Assembly: GCF_000744095.1 (NCBI RefSeq)
Contig: NZ_JQLI01000001.1
Coordinates: forward strand, 1,922,001-1,986,000
DNA length: 64,000 bases
From: Cupriavidus necator A5-1
Lineage (GTDB): Bacteria; Pseudomonadota; Gammaproteobacteria; Burkholderiales; Burkholderiaceae
Direction of reading: 5' to 3'
Every line of letters begins with the position of its first letter. The stretch's first letter is position 1. The notes under the pieces are model-generated. The model was not told the DNA's origin and did no database searches. It saw nothing but the letters and a program-made list of their open reading frames with translations. Shown here one piece after another: positions 8,876 to 17,918 of the stretch. The position numbers and the translations under genes are program-made.

Positions 8876-10248
8876 TCAAACGTGCCCGAGGAACTTCCAC
8901 CAGAGCGGGCCGACGACCAGCCAGACAACCATGTAGATGAGGCTCATCAGGAGGCCAGCCTTCCACCATTCTCCCTGGGTGACATAGCCGGCGCCGAACA
9001 TGACCGGACCGGAGCCGATGCCATATTGGGTCAGGCAACCGTTGACGTTGCTCAGGACGCCGAGTGCGACCGCTGCGGTGAATGACGGGATGTCGGCAGC
9101 GACCATAAGCGCCATGGAAAGGGGGAAGAGGGCGCTGATATGTGCCGTGGCGCTAGCGAAGAAGTAGTGAACGTAGCAGTAGATCGCCGCCACCATCATA
9201 TAGACAGCCAGCCTCGGGAAACCCTCTAGGTGTGCCCCGAACTCCTTGCCGAACCAGGAGACCATGCCGTACTCATTGAGTTTGGAGGCCAGCATGATCA
9301 GCAGGCCGATCCAGATCATGGTGTCCCAGGCGGATTTCTCGTTAAGGGCGTCCTGCCAGGTCAGCACGCCGGTGATGAACAGCAACGAGACGCCGATGGC
9401 CGCCGCCAGCGTCGCTCCGACGCTCAGGTCCTCACCGAAAATCCAGAGCACCAGCAAGCCAAGGAAGATTGCCGCCATGATGATCTCCTTGGCGGAGATC
9501 CGGCCCATGGCAACGAGCTCTCTCTGGGCCAGGGCCGTCGCATCGGGTGTCTGGCGAATCTGCGGGTGGGCAATCCACAGCATGGCGAATGGAATGATGG
9601 CCAGGCACAGCAAACCGGGGACAGATGCGGCCACCGCCCAGTCGAGCCAGCTGATCGAGACGCCTTGGTCTGCGGCAAGCTTGACCGAGAGGCGATTACC
9701 CGCCATCGCCGTGACGAACATGCCCGCGGTGATGATGTTCGCGCGGAAGGCGCAGAGGATCAGATAGCGCCCCACCTTGCCGCGGGGATTCCGGGTCATC
9801 GGCATAGTCCATACCCCAGTCCGAGGGTTCGCTTACCCAACAGCCGCATGAACAGGAGTGCGATGCGGCGCCCCAGGCCGGTCTTGATCACGCCCCGGGA
9901 GATGAAGAAGGCGAGCATCACCAGCCAGACGAGGCCCGTGCCCGTGGATTTGGTGACGTCGGCAAAGGACACGACGCCAACGAGCACGCCCACCGTCGCG
10001 CCGATAATGGCCACCGCCGACATCGGCAGAGGGGCGGTCATGATGCCGGCAATGGTGGCGACGAACACGGCGAACATGTGCCACGCCTTCGCCTCAAGGC
10101 CGGCCGGCGGCGGCAGGAACCAGAGCACGATGCCGATGCCCAGCGGGACGAGAAATTTCCAGAGATTCCTGAGATGCCCTACCGGTGGTGCCGGTTTCGT
10201 CGCGGTTGCGCTAGTGGGTGGCGGAGCCTTGGCGGGTGATACATCCAT
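8876..10248 (-). pseudogene. DASS-family Na+/dicarboxylate symporter, disrupted by internal deletion
   Basis: Two overlapping minus-strand frames (9796-10248 and 8876-9805) are the N- and C-terminal parts of one divalent-anion:sodium symporter (SLC13/CitT type). The first part ends at LGKRTLGLGYGL and the second resumes at GRYLILCAFRANIITAGMF. In intact relatives about 40-50 residues lie between, including the first Ser-Asn-Thr substrate/sodium-binding motif. The second motif region survives (LGVLSNVNGCLTQYG). The join is also out of frame. The product would be non-functional for transport. It lies just downstream of the lactate dehydrogenase-like gene on the same strand, so the pair may once have taken up and used organic acids. 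Confidence 0.75.
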
Positions 10249-10302
10249 GATTGACCTCCTGGCGGCGGCGTTGTTCGTTTTGTCCGGTGCGTGCGCAATG
10301 TC

Positions 10303-11250
10303 CTACCGGTCCCGGAGCACGCTGTCGGTTGCCTCCTTGACGATGCGCGCACTGCGCCGCAGGGCCTCGCGCTCGGTGGGGTTGAGTTCCGGATAAGCCA
10401 GTAACTGCGCTCCGCGGCCATTGACCACCATCGGCAGCGACAAACATACCTCGGGTACGCCTTCGACTTCGGCATGCACGATGCCGACCGTGAGAACGAG
10501 GTCGGTGTTGTGCACGATGGCCTGGCAAATTCGCCCGATCGCACTGGCGATCCCATAGTGGGTGGCGCCCTTGCCTTCCTTGATGAGCTTGGCAGCCTCG
10601 TGCACGGAGCGCAGGATCAGATCGCGGCTGGCGGGGCCCAGCTCCTTGCCGCTCCTGGCCAGGAACGTTTCGAGGGGCATGCCGGAGACCGTCGCGCCGG
10701 ACCAGTCGATCAACGCGGATTCGCCGTGTTCGCCGAGAACGTAGGCGTGAATCCCAGGCGCCACGACGCCCAGCCGCTCGGAGAGCAGCGATCGCAGTCG
10801 CCCGGTGTCGAGGGAAGTGCCGGTGCTGATGACGCGCTCCCTCCCGCACCGCAGGCGGTCAAAAACGACACCGGCCAACACATCGCAAGGGTTGGCCGCG
10901 ATGACGTAAATTGCATCCGGGGCCAATGGTGCAGTGCGATCCACGATCTCCGCCGCGATGCCCGCATTGGTTTTGGCCAGGTCCAGACGAGTCTGCCCTG
11001 GCTTCACACCGACGCCGGCGGTGATCACGATGATGTCCGCGCCGCGCGCGTTCTCGTAATCACCGGCATAGAAGCGGTTGTGTCCCCAGAATGCTGCAGC
11101 GTGGGCGAGGTCCAGCACTTGCCCTTCGGCCCGCACTCGCGCGACATCGATGATGACGATCTCCGCGCTCGGAATGGACACGGACGCAAACAGGGCCGCC
11201 GACCCGCCAACCAGTCCTGCGCCGACGATGACGATCTTGGGTTGCCGCAT
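10303..11250 (-). CDS. L-lactate/2-hydroxyacid dehydrogenase (LDH/MDH family)
   Basis: NAD-dependent 2-hydroxyacid dehydrogenase, 315 residues. An N-terminal Rossmann motif VGAGLVGGSAA is at residues 9-19. Substrate Arg88 (GQTRLDL), Asn120 (AANPCDV), Asp148/Arg151 (SLDTGRLR) and the catalytic His175 (GEHGES) are all present. The position that is Gln in lactate and Arg in malate dehydrogenases (before KPG) is Val82 here, so the preferred substrate may be a bulkier or less polar 2-oxoacid. The start at 11250 is supported by GGAGG 7 bases upstream; the longer frame from 11316 has no such site. It precedes a broken dicarboxylate symporter gene. Confidence 0.85.
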   Translation of the reverse strand: MRQPKIVIVGAGLVGGSAALFASVSIPSAEIVIIDVARVRAEGQVLDLAHAAAFWGHNRFYAGDYENARGADIIVITAGVGVKPGQTRLDLAKTNAGIAAEIVDRTAPLAPDAIYVIAANPCDVLAGVVFDRLRCGRERVISTGTSLDTGRLRSLLSERLGVVAPGIHAYVLGEHGESALIDWSGATVSGMPLETFLARSGKELGPASRDLILRSVHEAAKLIKEGKGATHYGIASAIGRICQAIVHNTDLVLTVGIVHAEVEGVPEVCLSLPMVVNGRGAQLLAYPELNPTEREALRRSARIVKEATDSVLRDR

Positions 11251-11561
11251 AGCATGCCTCCGTCGTGCCTGGATAATCGGATACCTGAACCAGGCGCCAG
11301 TCCGTGCGCGAGCCAACTGAAAGGCGGTGCGAAACCCACGCGGGCAGGCGGATAACTTCCGTATGATGGTTTATATGACCTTTTCGGCAGAAGTGCCAGT
11401 GTGGCGCCGGCGCCGCGACACGGCAGAGTGCAACCTACGAGGCCCGTGGTGGCGTCTGGACTAAACAGGACATTGCCAAGCGCTTCAGTATCCGATCACC
11501 GGAGCACAGGCAGACTACGGACTGGTACTGCCCTCGGTGAATGCGATCCTGCCGAGGAGGC
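11251..11561. other. Intergenic spacer, no gene
   Basis: About 310 bases upstream of the dehydrogenase gene and downstream of the antiporter gene, both on the minus strand. No coding sequence is supported. It presumably includes the dehydrogenase promoter, but no clear motif was identified. Confidence 0.45.
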
Positions 11562-12632
11562 TTAGTTCGGCAAGAAGAAAAAGGTGAGCGCCAAGGCGAA
11601 GTAAACGACCAGGAGCTGTATGCCTTTAAACCAATCCGAGCGCCCGTCGCTTGCCATCTGCGCCGTGACCAGCACGGACAGGACTACGATCAGAACCAGA
11701 GCGGGGCGGAAGGCCAGATCCATCGGGGTCGGACCGAAAAAGAGGCTGGTGAGTACCAGGATTGGCGCGACGAAGAGTGCCACTTGCACGCTCGAGCCGA
11801 CCGCAATGGAAAACGACAGATCCATGCGATTATTTAATGCTGCGGTGATGGCTGTTGCATGCTCGGCTGCATTTCCCAGTATCGCAACCACAAAGGCACC
11901 GACAAAAATGTCGCTGAGGGCGTACTCGTGCATCATGGGTACGAGTGAACCCACCATGATCTCGCTCATCCACGCAGTTCCTACGGTGGCTGCCGCCAGT
12001 ATCGCTACGGCGCGTCCAACGGAGCGGGGCGCCTTGACCTCCTTGCTTTCGGGAGCGTTTTTCTCGGGCGCGTACGAACTGCGGAACAGCGCAGGATGCG
12101 TGATCAGTGAGAACACCAGATACAGCGCGTAGACGAGAAGGAGCACGATGGAAATCGAGACGCTGAGTCGCTGCAGCATCGTTGTTGTGCCTTCCACGGC
12201 CTCGAAGGTGGCGGGAAGAATAAGCGCGATGGCCGAGAGTATGAGCATGGTCGCTTGGGAACGCGCACCGCGCGGATTGAATTGTTGCTCGGGATAGCGT
12301 ATTCCTCCTGCCAGCATTGCAGCGCCAAACACCAGCAGCATATTCCCGACAATGGAACCAACTATGGATGCTTCCACCACCTGATGGAGCCCTGCGTGCA
12401 ATGCGACCAATGCGATAATAAGTTCGGCTGCATTGCCAAAGGTCGCATTGAGGAGCCCCCCAACCGCTTCGCCCATGCGTTCTGCCAGTTGCTCGGTAGC
12501 CTTGCTCATCCACCAGGCGAGGGGCAGGATGGCCAATGCGGAAATGATAAAAATCAGAAGATGGTGATCGCCAGCGAGGACTTCCAGGGCGATCGCTATC
12601 GGAACAAATATAAGAAGCAAATTCATCGACAC
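11562..12632 (-). CDS. Ca2+/H+ (cation/proton) antiporter, CaCA/CAX family
   Basis: Inner-membrane cation exchanger of about 356 residues with ten or eleven hydrophobic segments. The two signature alpha repeats are visible: FGNAAELIIALVAL in the N-terminal half and LGNAAEHATAITAALN in the C-terminal half, each with the conserved Glu used in cation binding. A hydrophilic loop rich in Lys and Glu lies between the halves. A GTG at 12632 sits 7 bases after GGAG and is the better start; the ATG two codons later is spaced 13 bases. It is a single gene. Calcium specificity is by family only; sodium or potassium exchange (ChaA-like) is possible. Confidence 0.85.
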   Translation of the reverse strand: MSMNLLLIFVPIAIALEVLAGDHHLLIFIISALAILPLAWWMSKATEQLAERMGEAVGGLLNATFGNAAELIIALVALHAGLHQVVEASIVGSIVGNMLLVFGAAMLAGGIRYPEQQFNPRGARSQATMLILSAIALILPATFEAVEGTTTMLQRLSVSISIVLLLVYALYLVFSLITHPALFRSSYAPEKNAPESKEVKAPRSVGRAVAILAAATVGTAWMSEIMVGSLVPMMHEYALSDIFVGAFVVAILGNAAEHATAITAALNNRMDLSFSIAVGSSVQVALFVAPILVLTSLFFGPTPMDLAFRPALVLIVVLSVLVTAQMASDGRSDWFKGIQLLVVYFALALTFFFLPN

Positions 12633-12923
12633 GGATCGTCTCCTTTGTTCCGGTATCCCAGCGCGCCGGGGTGACACGTAAAGTAGCCGCTACTACAGTA
12701 GCCAGCCGCGGTACGTCTCAGGTAATGCTAGGCGAAATGAGTCTCGACGCCGGGGCGTCGCCTTGGATGATCAGAGGATGGGTGGGTTGCATTCGCTTCA
12801 CTGTCGCCCTATGGTCGTATGGCGAATGAGGCGGGCGCGTCGGCATCCAGTCGCGAGTTCCCTTCATCAGGGTGCGGATTGGCGCACTCAATGAATGTCT
12901 CTATCAGTCGAGGGGGAGCGGCC

Positions 12924-14273
12924 ATGGCTCCGTGTGTCATGCGATGGGTGCGGACCTCCTGTGCGTGGTTCATCGTTGGGCTGGCGCTCGGATCAGGTGC
13001 GGTCGAAGCGCAGAGTCCAGCCACGCCCGCGTTCAAGGCAGAAGAGATCGAAGCGCTGGTTGCGCCAATCGCGCTTTACCCCGACTCGGTACTGTCCCAG
13101 GTGCTGATGGCTTCGACGTACCCCCTGGAAATCATCTACGCCGCCCGGTGGGTCAAGGCGCACCCGAACCTCAAGGGCGATGACGCGGTCCAGGCGGTCG
13201 GGAACGAATCATGGGATGTCAGCGTAAAGTCGCTGGTCGCTTTTCCGCAGATCCTTGAGCCAATGTATGACAAGCTCGACTGGACCCAGAAGCTCGGCGA
13301 CGCGGTGCTCGCGCAGGAGAAGGACGTGCTGGCGGCCGTACAGCGGTTGCGCGCGCGGGCCCGGGATTCCGGTCACCTGCAGTCCAACGAGCAACAACGC
13401 GTGATTGTCGAGCAGGCTACAACGGCTGAAGCGGTCGCTCCGACGATCGTGCGTATCGAGCCGGCGAGCCCGGAGGTGATCTACGTACCCGCCTACGACC
13501 CGGCCGTCGTCTATGGCGGCTGGGCGTATCCCGCCTACCCCTACTATTACTGGCCGCCTTACCCCGCCTATTATCCCGGCGGCGCATTCTTCAGCGGATT
13601 GGCCTGGGGCTTTGGCTTCGCGGCCGCAGGCGCGATCTTCGGCAACTGCAACTGGGGCGGCGGCAACATCAATATCGATATCAACCGCGGCGCCCACGTT
13701 GACCACCGTCTTGATAGCAGCAAGTTCCAGGGAGGGCGCTGGCAGCACGATGCCAGTCATCGCAAGGGCGTTGCCTACCGTGATCAGGCGTCGCGCGAGA
13801 AATTCGGCCGCGACGTGCCTGGCGCAGACCGGCGCGCCGGCTTCCGTGGCCGCGAATCCGGCGCTAGCGACCGGGCCAGCGTCGCCGATCGGGCGGGGGC
13901 GGGCAACCGGGCGGGCATCAGTGACCGGGCTGGCGTGGGTGATCGCGCCGGAGGCTCCGGCAGGACCAGCACATCCGATCGCGCCGGGGCTTTGAACAGG
14001 GCCAGCACGTCGGATCGCGCCCGGGCTGCCGACCGGTACAGCGCCGGCTTCGGTGGCCGCGACAACGCCTTCCAGGGTGTCAACCGCAATGTCGCGCCTC
14101 GCGACATCAACCGGGGGCAGTCGAGTATCCAGTCGTCCGGCGTCAACCGGTCCGGGGGCGGCGCTCGTGGATATGGCGGCGGCTATAGCGGCGGCGGGCG
14201 TGGCGGTGGTGGTGGTGGATTCGCGGGTGGCGGGCGCGGCGGCGGTGGCGGCCGTGGTGGCGGTCGGCGCTAG
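12924..14273 (+). CDS. DUF3300 family exported protein with Arg/Gly-rich repeat tail
   Basis: Exported protein of unknown function, 449 residues from the ATG at 12924, which follows GAGGGGGAG; the frame is open further upstream but without a site. Residues 1-30 form a signal peptide. The DUF3300 core follows (IEALVAPIALYPDSVLSQVL, then VQRLRARARDSGHL and VIYVPAYDPAVVYGGW). A Tyr/Pro-rich hydrophobic strip (about 195-250) precedes a tail in which the unit DRAG or DRAS recurs every six or seven residues (about 310-375), ending in a Gly-rich stretch (GGGRGGGG type). The DUF2950 gene downstream starts 12 bases after the stop, a common neighbour pair. Confidence 0.8.
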   Translation: MAPCVMRWVRTSCAWFIVGLALGSGAVEAQSPATPAFKAEEIEALVAPIALYPDSVLSQVLMASTYPLEIIYAARWVKAHPNLKGDDAVQAVGNESWDVSVKSLVAFPQILEPMYDKLDWTQKLGDAVLAQEKDVLAAVQRLRARARDSGHLQSNEQQRVIVEQATTAEAVAPTIVRIEPASPEVIYVPAYDPAVVYGGWAYPAYPYYYWPPYPAYYPGGAFFSGLAWGFGFAAAGAIFGNCNWGGGNINIDINRGAHVDHRLDSSKFQGGRWQHDASHRKGVAYRDQASREKFGRDVPGADRRAGFRGRESGASDRASVADRAGAGNRAGISDRAGVGDRAGGSGRTSTSDRAGALNRASTSDRARAADRYSAGFGGRDNAFQGVNRNVAPRDINRGQSSIQSSGVNRSGGGARGYGGGYSGGGRGGGGGGFAGGGRGGGGGRGGGRR

Positions 14274-14285
14274 GGAGACCCAAGC

Positions 14286-15190
14286 ATGGACTCACCAGTG
14301 ATATCACGTCGGGGGCAAAGGAGCCTCATGGCTTGCTACATGGCCGCCGCGTTACTGTTGGGGCTGGGGCATGTCTCCGCCGCATACGCGGGCAAGGTCT
14401 TTGCCACGCCCGAAGCGGCGATGACGGAGCTGGGCGACGCGATTCTCAACGATGACGAGGCGGCCATGAAGAGCCTGCTGGGCGCCAACTTTCGCGACCT
14501 GATCCCGCCCGTCGGCGCTGGCGTCCGATACCAGTTCCTTGCTGCCTGGGGCAAGTCCCATGTCGTGAAGCCGGCAGATCACCGCGCCGACATTGCCGTC
14601 GGCGATGATGGTTGGACGCTACCCATTCCCGTGGTGAAATCCGACAAGGGCTGGCAGTTTGACACGCGCGCCGGAGCGGAGGAAATGCGCGTACGACGCA
14701 TCGGGCGAAACGAACTGGCCGTCATCCAGACGATGCTGGCCATCCACGATGCACAGAACGAATACGCCCAGACCATCCACGATGGGAGCCCCGTTCTCGC
14801 CTATGCGGCCAAACTGTCAAGTTCTCCCGGCAAGCACGACGGCCTGTACTGGCCAACCCGCCCCGACGAACCGGAAAGCCCGCTCGGCCCAGGTTTCAAG
14901 GGTGCCGGAACGCGCAATGCCAGCAAGGATGGGTACTACGGCTATTACTACAAGCTTCTCACATCGCAAGGCTCACACGCGCCTGGTGGCGCATTCGACT
15001 ATGTCGTCGACGGCAAGCTCTTCGGCGGCTTGCCTGGCCCGTCCGCTACCAGGACACCGGTGTGATGAGCTTCATGGTGAGTCACGACGGTCAGGTCTAC
15101 GAGCGTGACCTGGGAGCCAACGGCTCAGCGAAAGCAGCGGCGATGAAATCTTTCGATCCCGGTGCCGGCTGGCGAAAGGTCTCTCCGTGA
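14286..15190 (+). pseudogene. DUF2950 family exported protein, frameshifted near the C-terminus
   Basis: The reading frame from 14286 has a signal peptide and a DUF2950 body (AVIQTMLAIHDAQNEYA, then DGYYGYYYKLLTSQG) but stops early at 15065 after GGLPGPSATRTPV. In another frame the missing end follows without a gap: AWPVRYQDTGVMSFMVSHD and onward to a stop at 15190. Intact relatives read GGFALVAWP at the break, so about 10 bases seem to have been lost after GGCGGCTT. The truncated product lacks the last 45 or so conserved residues. It follows the DUF3300 gene by 12 bases and probably shares its transcript. Confidence 0.75.
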
Positions 15191-15457
15191 GGCAGGATCG
15201 GAAAGTTGAGGCGCGCCGCCAAGGGCGAAGTAGAGGCCGTGGACTGGAGCCGCTGCAAAGCGGAGCGTCACTGAGGCATGATGCTGACGATGACAGCCAT
15301 CCCGCTTCGTCTGTGGCCGTTTCCGAGGCCATTTCGGCCGTTCGGATGGACTACGTGGAATGGCAGAGGTTGGCCGGGAAGGGACCGCAGTGTGCAGCCG
15401 GTCAGCTGGTCAGCCGGCCGGTTCCGGCCCCTTTATAGAAAGTCCGCCCCGGGTGCA

Positions 15458-17050
15458 TTACTCCTGATGCGGTGCAAGTACCGACAGGCGCTGATCGACC
15501 GTGGGGCCGCCGACGGTAAAGTGATACAGGCTTTGCCAAGCGTGGTCCTTGATTCCGAGCATGGCGTGCATTTCATCATCGAAAAAGCAGCCAATCCCCG
15601 TGGCGCGCTCCCCGGTAGCTTCGGCTTCAAGATAGAGCGCTTGGCCGAGCATGCCGCATTCCCAGAAAAGATGACGATAACGCCATGGTTGCTTCAGGGC
15701 GATTTCGAAGTTCGCGAGCATCCCCAGCGCAAAGCAGGAATCGGCGGCAATATCTTGGTGACAGCAGATCAGCTTTGCCGCCGCCCGCAAATCGTAAGGC
15801 AGCAGAAAATAGAGTGGCAGATAGTCCGGTCCAGTCCTTTGCCACAGCCATTCCGGGCGCATAGCCTGCCTGAGGCTCGGAAGCGCCCCGGGATTCCTCA
15901 CTAGCACATACAGGCCCGGCTCCAGACCGTCCACGCGGTGCACCATTAGCGCCGGATGCACCGCGACAGGGGACACCAGCGCATTCCACGGTGGTGTGTC
16001 GCGACGTACCAACAGGCACGCCAGCATGGTAAAAAAAGCCGCGGAGGTGATGCGCGTTGTACCATCGAAACTCGTAGCGCTGCGGCGCTGCCGAGCGATC
16101 CGGGAAAAGCTCAGATCGAGGGCGGGCGTCGCAGACCACAGGTGCGGCTCCGGACTTAGCGAGGTCGGTTCGCAAGTACGAGACTTGTGCGTGGCGCGAT
16201 GGATCGAATCGATATCCGGCCACCTCTCATGTCCCGCGCTTAGCTGATTCGCGTATCCGTACCAGTGTGCCTTATCCAAAGCAGGCCACAGGCGCTCCAG
16301 GTCAGGCTGAGCTTCAGGATTGCCGATCCAAAGCAGGACATCCGGCACCTCTGGTTCGGCTGCTCCGAAATCCTCGCTGCGGTCCAATCCAAGCAATGCG
16401 GCCAACGCATCGTCCGCAGCCGCCACCACCAGCCGCGTTTGCCAGCCGAGAGCCGCCGCCGCGTAACTTACTGCGGCGATAGCATGCCCGCAGTCATGCT
16501 GGCAGTAGCGCCAGGCGCGCATTCCGTATTTCCACGCCTCGCGCCAGTGGATCGAGCTGATGCCGACCAGGATACCACCGTCCGAAAACGCCTCGGTCCA
16601 TCGCGGATCATCCACTGCAGCGCGATGTTCAAGCACGTGGTCGCGGCTCAGGTAATGGTAGATCCCGCCAGACAAGCCAGGCAGCGCCGGACACAGAAGA
16701 TACCCCTCGGTCGGATGCAGATTCCCACTCGAAGGGTTGCAGCGCAGTGCCCACCGCTGAGTGCCATAGGATTTCCACGCCGACAGGCCGAGTGAGAGTT
16801 CGAACAGGATTGCCAGGGTACGAAGACTGAATCTCTGCGCGGGCGGAAGAGTGCCGGAGCGCAGCTCGTTGTAGCGTGCGGCCAGGGTGTCCGCGGCCAG
16901 CGGCAGAGCAATCCGCGGTGTGCCGTGAAACACCCGGAACGGGTCTGGCTGGGTTGCCCAGTCGAGTCCTCGGGGGCCAGGGGCATAGCTGTTGACACGG
17001 TGCTTGCTGCGTTCGTGATATTCAAGCAACGCCTGCGATAATCGACCCAT
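15458..17050 (-). CDS. SagB/ThcOx-type nitroreductase-family protein with two domains
   Basis: FMN-dependent oxidoreductase family, 530 residues, with two nitroreductase-like halves. The N-terminal half (about 60-265) has the SagB signature: CNPSSGNLHPTEGYLL, then GGIYHYL, WKYGMRAWRYCQHDCGHA and a Gly-Trp. The C-terminal half (about 315-510) repeats the pattern with less conservation (RRSATSFDG, GLYVLVRNPG, MLANFEIALKQPWRYRHL, ECGMLGQALYLEAEA). SagB enzymes oxidise azolines in thiazole/oxazole peptides, but no YcaO cyclodehydratase or precursor is nearby. The tandem, stand-alone form belongs to a widespread group of unknown substrate. The start is the ATG at 17050. Confidence 0.8.
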   Translation of the reverse strand: MGRLSQALLEYHERSKHRVNSYAPGPRGLDWATQPDPFRVFHGTPRIALPLAADTLAARYNELRSGTLPPAQRFSLRTLAILFELSLGLSAWKSYGTQRWALRCNPSSGNLHPTEGYLLCPALPGLSGGIYHYLSRDHVLEHRAAVDDPRWTEAFSDGGILVGISSIHWREAWKYGMRAWRYCQHDCGHAIAAVSYAAAALGWQTRLVVAAADDALAALLGLDRSEDFGAAEPEVPDVLLWIGNPEAQPDLERLWPALDKAHWYGYANQLSAGHERWPDIDSIHRATHKSRTCEPTSLSPEPHLWSATPALDLSFSRIARQRRSATSFDGTTRITSAAFFTMLACLLVRRDTPPWNALVSPVAVHPALMVHRVDGLEPGLYVLVRNPGALPSLRQAMRPEWLWQRTGPDYLPLYFLLPYDLRAAAKLICCHQDIAADSCFALGMLANFEIALKQPWRYRHLFWECGMLGQALYLEAEATGERATGIGCFFDDEMHAMLGIKDHAWQSLYHFTVGGPTVDQRLSVLAPHQE

Positions 17051-17492
17051 GTTTCTTCAGCCCAAGAATGCCCGCCGCGCCCCGCTACCACGCCAGATGG
17101 CTCAACGTTGCCGCGCCCGCGCGGTCGTCATCAAGTTGGACAGGGCGCGTTGACGGCGGTTGCTCTAACCGTCGCCGCTCCTGTCTGGGGCCCGGCTCTG
17201 GCCCTGCCTCCGCGAAGCCCGTAAGAATTTCCCAGGGTTCAAATCGCACTTTAGGTGGTTTTGACGGTGTTCTGGGCTGCTGAGGAAAGATTGCGCGCTT
17301 TCCGGCGTGTGCCGCAAATTGCCTGGCCTGGTCTTCTGCGCCGAAGGTCTTACCCTGCAATGCAGGGCGAGCGGTGATGATGGTCTTCCCACGGCCTGCA
17401 GATTGGGTCAATATCGCCTCGATGCCTACACGGTTCCTGATTCAAAAGGGGGGGCGTCGCGCTTCGCTCCTCGTGGGGCATAGAGAGATATC
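17051..17492. other. Gene-free stretch
   Basis: About 440 bases without a supported gene. A minus-strand frame at 17085-17411 is open but Pro/Arg-rich, has a doubtful TTG start and matches no family I know. It may be a decayed fragment. Confidence 0.4.
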
Positions 17493-17753
17493 ATGCATCG
17501 CGTTACCAAATATCGTGGGTTCGAGATCGAGGTCGGCTTAGTAAGCACTTCCGAGGACATGTTCGATACCTGGTTTTGTATTAGGGGTCCGTTTCGGCCG
17601 CCTAGCGTCGCGGCGATAGGCGAGCGCATTAAAGTACACGGAGGGCCATTTTCTCGGCGGTGGGCGCATCTGGCAGGGGAGTTGGCCGGCAGAGCCGCAA
17701 TCGATGTCATCTTAGGTGTCGAAAGGGTCGATGCTCCGACCGGACAGGGCTGA
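17493..17753 (+). CDS. Small hypothetical protein
   Basis: An 86-residue soluble protein not recognised as a named family. It begins MHRVTKYRGFEIEVGL, a beta-strand-rich start seen in several small hypothetical proteins of Burkholderiales, then has a basic middle and an amphipathic C-terminal helix (LAGELAGRAAIDVILG). The ribosome binding site is weak. There is no operon partner. Confidence 0.5.
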   Translation: MHRVTKYRGFEIEVGLVSTSEDMFDTWFCIRGPFRPPSVAAIGERIKVHGGPFSRRWAHLAGELAGRAAIDVILGVERVDAPTGQG

Positions 17754-17918
17754 TCCCGCGGATTCGACGGCAGCATTCTGTTCTTCGATGATCTTGATCG
17801 GTTTCACGGCCTCCTCGAGGAAAGCGGTCGGGCATCCACGCATTTGAGTAACACGTGTTGGGAAACAAGCTGCAAGAGCGCATTCTTAAGAAGTGACATA
17901 ACAACAGGCTATGAGCAA

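Noticed and set aside
9230..10396. Plus-strand frame (388 codons) opposite the symporter
   Set aside because: Antisense of the symporter pseudogene; no recognisable domain.
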